Of a stretch of DNA of 64,000 nt, positions 60,314 to 64,000 are shown piece by piece (the stretch's first letter is position 1; every line of letters begins with the position of its first letter). The DNA is from Nonomuraea coxensis DSM 45129. GTDB lineage: Bacteria > Actinomycetota > Actinomycetes > Streptosporangiales > Streptosporangiaceae. The translations under genes were made by a program, and so were the position numbers. The notes beneath the pieces were generated by a model. That model made no database searches. It was not told the origin of the DNA and saw only the letters and a list, made by a program, of their open reading frames with translations. The stretch is from assembly GCF_019397265.1 (NCBI RefSeq), contig NZ_CP068985.1:3824501-3888500 (forward strand). Direction: 5' to 3'.

Positions 60314-61404
60314 TGCGGCCAGGCGCCACGAACTCGCTGGTGGACGTGGCCGGACTGCGCGTCGGGCACGCCCACCGCGTCGGCGGCGGCTACCGCACCG
60401 GCACCACCGTCGTCCTCGCCCCGCCCGGCGGCGCGGTCGCCGGCGTGGACGTGCGCGGGGCCGCGCCCGGCACCCGGGAGACCGAGCTGCTCGACCCGCG
60501 CAACCTCGTCGAGCGGGTGCACGCCGTGGTGCTCACGGGCGGCAGCGCGTACGGGCTGAGCGCGGCCTGCGGCGTGATGGACCGGCTGGCGGAGGCCGGG
60601 ATCGGATACCCGGTGGAGGGCGGCGTCGTGCCCATCGTGCCCGCCGCCGTCATCTTCGACCTGGGCCGGGGCGGCACCTTCCGCGCCACCCCCGACGCCA
60701 CCTTCGGCACCGCCGCCCACGCCGCCGCCCTCCACCCGCACGGCCCGCCGGCACCTCGCCCGTACGGCGCCCCGTGGGGGACCGGGAACGGCGGCGGGGC
60801 GGAGGTGTTCGGTGGTGCGCATCCGGCGGCCAGCGGGTCCGTCGGGGCGGGAGCCGGGGCGGTGGCGGGCGGGCTGGCCGGCGGGGTCGGCACGGCGAGC
60901 GCCGTCCTGCCCGGCGGCGCCACCGTGGCCGCCCTGACCGTGGCCAACCCGTCAGGATCCGTGCTCGACCCCGTGGACGGCACCCTCGCCGGCGCCCGCT
61001 ACGGCCTGCCCGGCGAGTTCGGCCACCTCCACCCCCCGGCCCGCGCCGAGGCCGCCGCCTGGCGGCCCCCGAACCGGCCCTCGTTCAACACCACGATCGG
61101 CGTCGTCGCCACCGACCGCGCCCTCACCAAGGCCCAGTGCGGCAAGCTGGCCGCCGTGGCCCACGACGGCCTGGCCCGGGCGATCCGCCCCGCCCACACC
61201 ATGACGGACGGCGACACCATCTTCGCCCTGGCGACCTGCGCCGGCCCCGCCCCCGGCCACGACGAGTTCCAGGAGATCCTGGCCGCCGCCGCGGACGCCT
61301 TCGCCCGCGCCGTCGCGCACGCCGTGCTCGCCGCGACCGGCCGCGAGGACGCGCCCGCCTACCTCGACGTGTTTCCGAGCGCCATCACCAGGGGGACCCC
61401 ATGA
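60313..61404 (+). CDS. P1 family peptidase (DmpA/BapA-like, S58)
   Basis: A 363-residue N-terminal-nucleophile hydrolase. The fold markers are SLVDVAGLRVGHA, GTTVVLAPPGG, VVLTGGSAYGLSAACGVMDR and ASAVLPGGATVAALTVANPS. The autoproteolysis site is in FNTTIGVVATD, where Thr260 is the likely new nucleophile after cleavage before it; DmpA and BapA use Ser there. Characterised relatives are D- or L-aminopeptidases or beta-peptidyl aminopeptidases. The TGATG junction couples it to the M20 gene. Together they suggest stepwise hydrolysis of an imported amide or peptide. Confidence 0.9.
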   Translation: MRPGATNSLVDVAGLRVGHAHRVGGGYRTGTTVVLAPPGGAVAGVDVRGAAPGTRETELLDPRNLVERVHAVVLTGGSAYGLSAACGVMDRLAEAGIGYPVEGGVVPIVPAAVIFDLGRGGTFRATPDATFGTAAHAAALHPHGPPAPRPYGAPWGTGNGGGAEVFGGAHPAASGSVGAGAGAVAGGLAGGVGTASAVLPGGATVAALTVANPSGSVLDPVDGTLAGARYGLPGEFGHLHPPARAEAAAWRPPNRPSFNTTIGVVATDRALTKAQCGKLAAVAHDGLARAIRPAHTMTDGDTIFALATCAGPAPGHDEFQEILAAAADAFARAVAHAVLAATGREDAPAYLDVFPSAITRGTP

Positions 61405-62828
61405 CCTTTGACCCGGCCTGGCCCGGCGGGCTGCCCATCGGCGACGGCTGGACCGGCGCCGGCGCGACCGCGCCCGTCACGTTCCCGTACGACGGCAGCC
61501 TCGTCGCCGACGCCCCCCTCGGCACCCCCGAGCACGCCGCCCGCGCCCTCGACGAGGCACTGGCCGTGGCCCCCGCCATGGCGGCGCTCCCGTCCCACGC
61601 CCGCCGCGCCGCGCTCACCGGGGCGTGCGCCGCCGTCGAGGAACGCCGCGAGGAGTTCGAGCGCCTGCTCGTCCTGGAGACCGGCAAGCCGCTCGCCGAC
61701 TGCAGGGTCGAGGTGGCGCGCACGCTGGTCACCCTGACGACGGCCGCCGAGGAGGTCGCCCGCCTGCACGGCGAGACCGTCCCGCTCGACCTGCTGCCCT
61801 CCGGCGAGGGACTGATCGGGTTCTGGACGCGGCGGCCGATCGGCGTCGTCGTCGGCATCACCGGCTTCAACTATCCGCTGCTGCTGGCCGCCCACAAGAT
61901 CGCGCCCGCCGTGGCGGCGGGCTGCCCGGTGATCGTCAAGCCCGCCCCGGCCACCCCGCTCGCCACGCTCTGGCTGGTCCACCTGCTGCGCTCCACCGGC
62001 GCGCTGCCCGCCGCCGCCGTCCAGCTCGTGACCGGCGACGTCGAGGTGGGCCGGCGGCTGGTCGAGGACCGGCGGATCGGCGCGGTGTCGTTCACCGGCT
62101 CGGCCGCCGCCGGGCACGCCATCGCCCGCGCCGCCGCCCCCACGAAGGTCCTCCTGGAGCTCGGCTCGAACGCGGCGCTGCTCGTCGCCGCCGACGCCGA
62201 CCTGGAGGCCGCCGCCGACGCCGTCGTGCGCGGCGGCTACTACGCCTCGGGGCAGGCGTGCATCTCGGTGCAGCGGGTGCTGGTCGAGGAGCCGGTCGCG
62301 GGGGAGTTCCTGTCCCTGCTGGCCGCGCGGGTCGAGGACGTCGCCGTCGGCGACCCCCGCCTGCCCGGCACGCGGGTCGCCCCGCTCATCGGCGAGGCGG
62401 CCACCGAGCGCGTCCTGGAGTGGATCGCCGCGTCGGGCGCGCGCGTCGTGGCCGGCGGGCGCCGCGACGGGCGGGCCATCGTCCCCACCGTCCTCGCGGA
62501 CGTCCCCGACGGGGCCGCCGCGTGGGACGAGGAGATCTTCGGGCCGGTGGTGTGCGTACGCCCGGTGCCCGACCTGGAGGCCGCCTTCGCCGCCGTCAAC
62601 CGCTCCCGGTACGGCCTGCACGCGGCGGTGTTCACCCGGTCGCTGGCGACGGCGTTCGCGGCCGTCGACCGGATCGAGGCCGGGGGTGTCGTGGTCAACG
62701 ACGTGCCGGGGTTCCGGGCGGACAACATGCCGTACGGCGGCGTCAAGGACTCCGGGACCGGACGGGAGGGGCCGCGCTTCGCCATCGAGGAGCTGACCGT
62801 CACCCGGATGGCGATCATCCGCCCCTGA
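61401..62828 (+). CDS. Aldehyde dehydrogenase family protein
   Basis: A 475-residue NAD(P)-dependent aldehyde dehydrogenase. The NAD-binding VVVGITGFNYPLLLAAHKIA and SFTGSAAAG, the general base Glu253 (LLELGSNA) and nucleophile Cys287 (SGQACISVQRV) are all in place. EEIFGPVVCV and MPYGGVKDSGTGREG complete the family pattern. ATG overlaps the peptidase stop by four bases. It probably oxidises an aldehyde formed from the hydrolysed substrate. It is the last gene of the operon and converges on the SDR gene. Confidence 0.93.
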   Translation: MTFDPAWPGGLPIGDGWTGAGATAPVTFPYDGSLVADAPLGTPEHAARALDEALAVAPAMAALPSHARRAALTGACAAVEERREEFERLLVLETGKPLADCRVEVARTLVTLTTAAEEVARLHGETVPLDLLPSGEGLIGFWTRRPIGVVVGITGFNYPLLLAAHKIAPAVAAGCPVIVKPAPATPLATLWLVHLLRSTGALPAAAVQLVTGDVEVGRRLVEDRRIGAVSFTGSAAAGHAIARAAAPTKVLLELGSNAALLVAADADLEAAADAVVRGGYYASGQACISVQRVLVEEPVAGEFLSLLAARVEDVAVGDPRLPGTRVAPLIGEAATERVLEWIAASGARVVAGGRRDGRAIVPTVLADVPDGAAAWDEEIFGPVVCVRPVPDLEAAFAAVNRSRYGLHAAVFTRSLATAFAAVDRIEAGGVVVNDVPGFRADNMPYGGVKDSGTGREGPRFAIEELTVTRMAIIRP

Positions 62829-62841
62829 CGCCCGGGGCGGC

Positions 62842-63603
62842 TCAGTTGGGCGGGTCGAAGCGGCCGTCCACGGCGGTCCAGCCGCCGTCCACGTACAGCA
62901 CCGAGCCGGTGACGAAGCTGGCCGCGTCGCCGGCCAGGTAGACCACGGCGCCCGCCATCTCCTCCGCCGACGCCCACCGGCCGAGCGCGGACTTGGCGGC
63001 GTAGGCGGCGTACCAGTCGGGATGCTCCTTGATCTGGCGGGTCAGCGGCGTCTCGACGACGCCGGGGGCGACGGCGTTGACGCGCACGCCGTACGGGCCG
63101 AACTCGGCGGCGGCCGTGCGCAGCAGCTGCACCAGGCCCGCCTTCGTGGCCGCGTACGCGCTCTGCCCCGGCTCCGTCACCGACGCCCGGATGGACGCGA
63201 ACCCGATGATCGAGCCGCGCCGCCGTTCCACCATGCCGGCGCCGAACGCCCGTACGACGTCGAACGACGCCCGCAGGTTGAGCCGCACCACCCGGTCGAA
63301 CTCCTCGCCGGTGTAGTCGAGCAGCCGCTTGCGCACGTTCGTCGCGGCGGTGAACACCAGCACGTCGGCCGGCTCCTCGGCGGCGGCCGTCCGTACGGCG
63401 TCGGGGTCCAGCACGTCCAGCAGCCGCGCGGCGCCCCCGCAGGCGTCGGCGCTCTCCTGGGCCGCCTCCAGGTTCCGGTCCGCGCACACGACGGACGCGC
63501 CGTGCGCGGCCAGCGCCAGCGCCGCCTCCCTGCCGATGCCGCTGCCCGCCCCGATCACCACGGCACGCCGCCCGTCCAGGCGGAACAGCCCGTCATATCC
63601 CAT
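62842..63603 (-). CDS. SDR family oxidoreductase
   Basis: A 253-residue classical short-chain dehydrogenase. The cofactor motif GAGSGIG is at 18-24, and TAATN (about 85-89) stands where NNAG is usual. Ser137, Tyr150 and Lys154 form the catalytic set (ASIRASVTEP, AYAATKAG). The C-terminus VTGSVLYVDGGWTAVDG is typical. It is transcribed towards the operon and converges with the aldehyde dehydrogenase gene. A copy of the FadR-type operator lies 16 bases upstream of its start, so it should belong to the same regulon. Confidence 0.93.
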   Translation of the reverse strand: MGYDGLFRLDGRRAVVIGAGSGIGREAALALAAHGASVVCADRNLEAAQESADACGGAARLLDVLDPDAVRTAAAEEPADVLVFTAATNVRKRLLDYTGEEFDRVVRLNLRASFDVVRAFGAGMVERRRGSIIGFASIRASVTEPGQSAYAATKAGLVQLLRTAAAEFGPYGVRVNAVAPGVVETPLTRQIKEHPDWYAAYAAKSALGRWASAEEMAGAVVYLAGDAASFVTGSVLYVDGGWTAVDGRFDPPN

Positions 63604-63618
63604 GAGGGCACCCTAGCG

Positions 63619-63633
63619 ACTGGTCAGACCAGT
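63619..63633. promoter_or_regulatory. FadR-type operator, copy 2
   Basis: ACTGGTC-A-GACCAGT identical to the copy at 54113-54127. It sits 16 bases upstream of the SDR start and 72 bases before the methyltransferase start, so it could affect both. The exact repetition 9.5 kb apart, with flanking GCAC also shared, argues for a common regulator. Confidence 0.8.
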
Positions 63634-63704
63634 GCACCAGGTTGCGCGGCGGCCGAATGCCGCCGCCGCCGGGAACTGTCGGTGCCGTCCGGAAGGATGA
63701 CGCC

Positions 63705-64000
63705 ATGACACACTCCGGCACGCACCCCGGCACGGCGGCCTTCTGGGACGCCGCCGCCGGCACGTTCGACGAGGAGGCGGATCACGGCCTGCGCGACCCC
63801 CGTGTCCGCGCCGCCTGGGCCGCGCGCCTGGCCGCGTGGCTGCCGCCCGGGGACGGGCGGCTCGACACGCTCGACCTCGGCTGCGGCACGGGCTCGCTGT
63901 CGCTGCTGCTGGCCGAGGCGGGTCATCGGGTGACGGGGGTCGATCTCGCGCCGCGCATGGTGGAGCGGGCGCGGGCCAAGCTCGCCGGCACCGGCGCCGT
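63705..64000 (+). CDS. SAM-dependent methyltransferase, 5' part
   Basis: Start of a class I methyltransferase cut off by the window end after about 98 residues. Opening AAFWDAAAGTFDEEADHGLR is common to UbiE/Met_11-type enzymes. Motif I (TLDLGCGTGSLSLLLAEAGH) and GVDLAPRMVERARAKLA bind S-adenosylmethionine. GGAAGG lies eight bases before the ATG. The substrate cannot be read from this part. The operator copy 2 lies in its upstream region. Confidence 0.88.
   Translation, partial: MTHSGTHPGTAAFWDAAAGTFDEEADHGLRDPRVRAAWAARLAAWLPPGDGRLDTLDLGCGTGSLSLLLAEAGHRVTGVDLAPRMVERARAKLAGTGA

Overview
The window is high-GC (about 73%) DNA with GTG and TTG starts, ATGA and GTGA start/stop overlaps, and actinobacterial families (DUF6328, DUF1206, DUF5685, DUF2264, an AfsR-like ATPase, MnhA fused to MnhB). 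A Nonomuraea- or Streptosporangiales-like chromosome fits best. This is inferred from gene content only. No rRNA, tRNA, CRISPR array, transposase or origin was found, and no gene-free stretch exceeds 300 bases.

Layout. 66-4806: acetate kinase, diverging from a three-subunit PaoABC-like molybdenum hydroxylase. 4872-11660: DUF6328 protein, converging on a complete Mrp/Mnh cation/proton antiporter operon (mnhAB-C-D-E-F-G, minus strand). 11785-13829: secreted S33 peptidase and an SRPBCC protein. 13970-21332: three-gene Wadjet type III-like locus (JetA DUF2397, JetB DUF2398, JetC SMC-like ATPase) with no JetD nuclease gene beside it. 21352-30628: PfkB kinase, PIG-L deacetylase, degenerate tyrosine recombinase, TTC38-like TPR protein, DUF1206 protein, glycerophosphodiesterase, internally deleted SDR and frameshifted DUF2264 gene. 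30708-34182: AfsR-like ATPase and an amidase. 34206-37252: glutamate-type ABC importer. 37357-41870: a second glutamate-binding lipoprotein co-transcribed with a response regulator, diverging from a large hybrid histidine kinase. 41878-48310: DUF5685, drug-type ABC exporter, NarL-type two-component pair, transglutaminase and a stand-alone histidine-kinase-type ATPase. 48234-53288: MFS exporter diverging from a LysR regulator, a frameshifted small gene, acyl-CoA ligase and adenylate cyclase. 53318-63603: FadR-type regulator and a peptide-importer/peptidase/aldehyde dehydrogenase operon. 63705-end: start of a methyltransferase.

How genes work together. The Jet genes are translationally coupled and would form a plasmid-surveillance SMC complex, but without JetD it cannot cut DNA by the known mechanism. 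Each of the three genes carries an in-frame repeat expansion. The 53318-63603 region looks like one regulon. The same 15-bp perfect palindrome (ACTGGTC-A-GACCAGT) lies before the importer operon, next to the FadR-type gene, and again before the outward-facing SDR gene at the far end. The product set (Dpp-type importer, M20 hydrolase, P1/DmpA-like aminopeptidase, aldehyde dehydrogenase, SDR) suggests uptake and breakdown of an amide- or peptide-like compound, substrate unknown. The glutamate importer sits beside a response regulator whose operon partner is another glutamate-type binding protein, which suggests ligand sensing.

Two genes (DUF2264 and a MazG-like small gene) are each interrupted by one apparent missing base in a G/C run. 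They may be real pseudogenes or sequencing errors.
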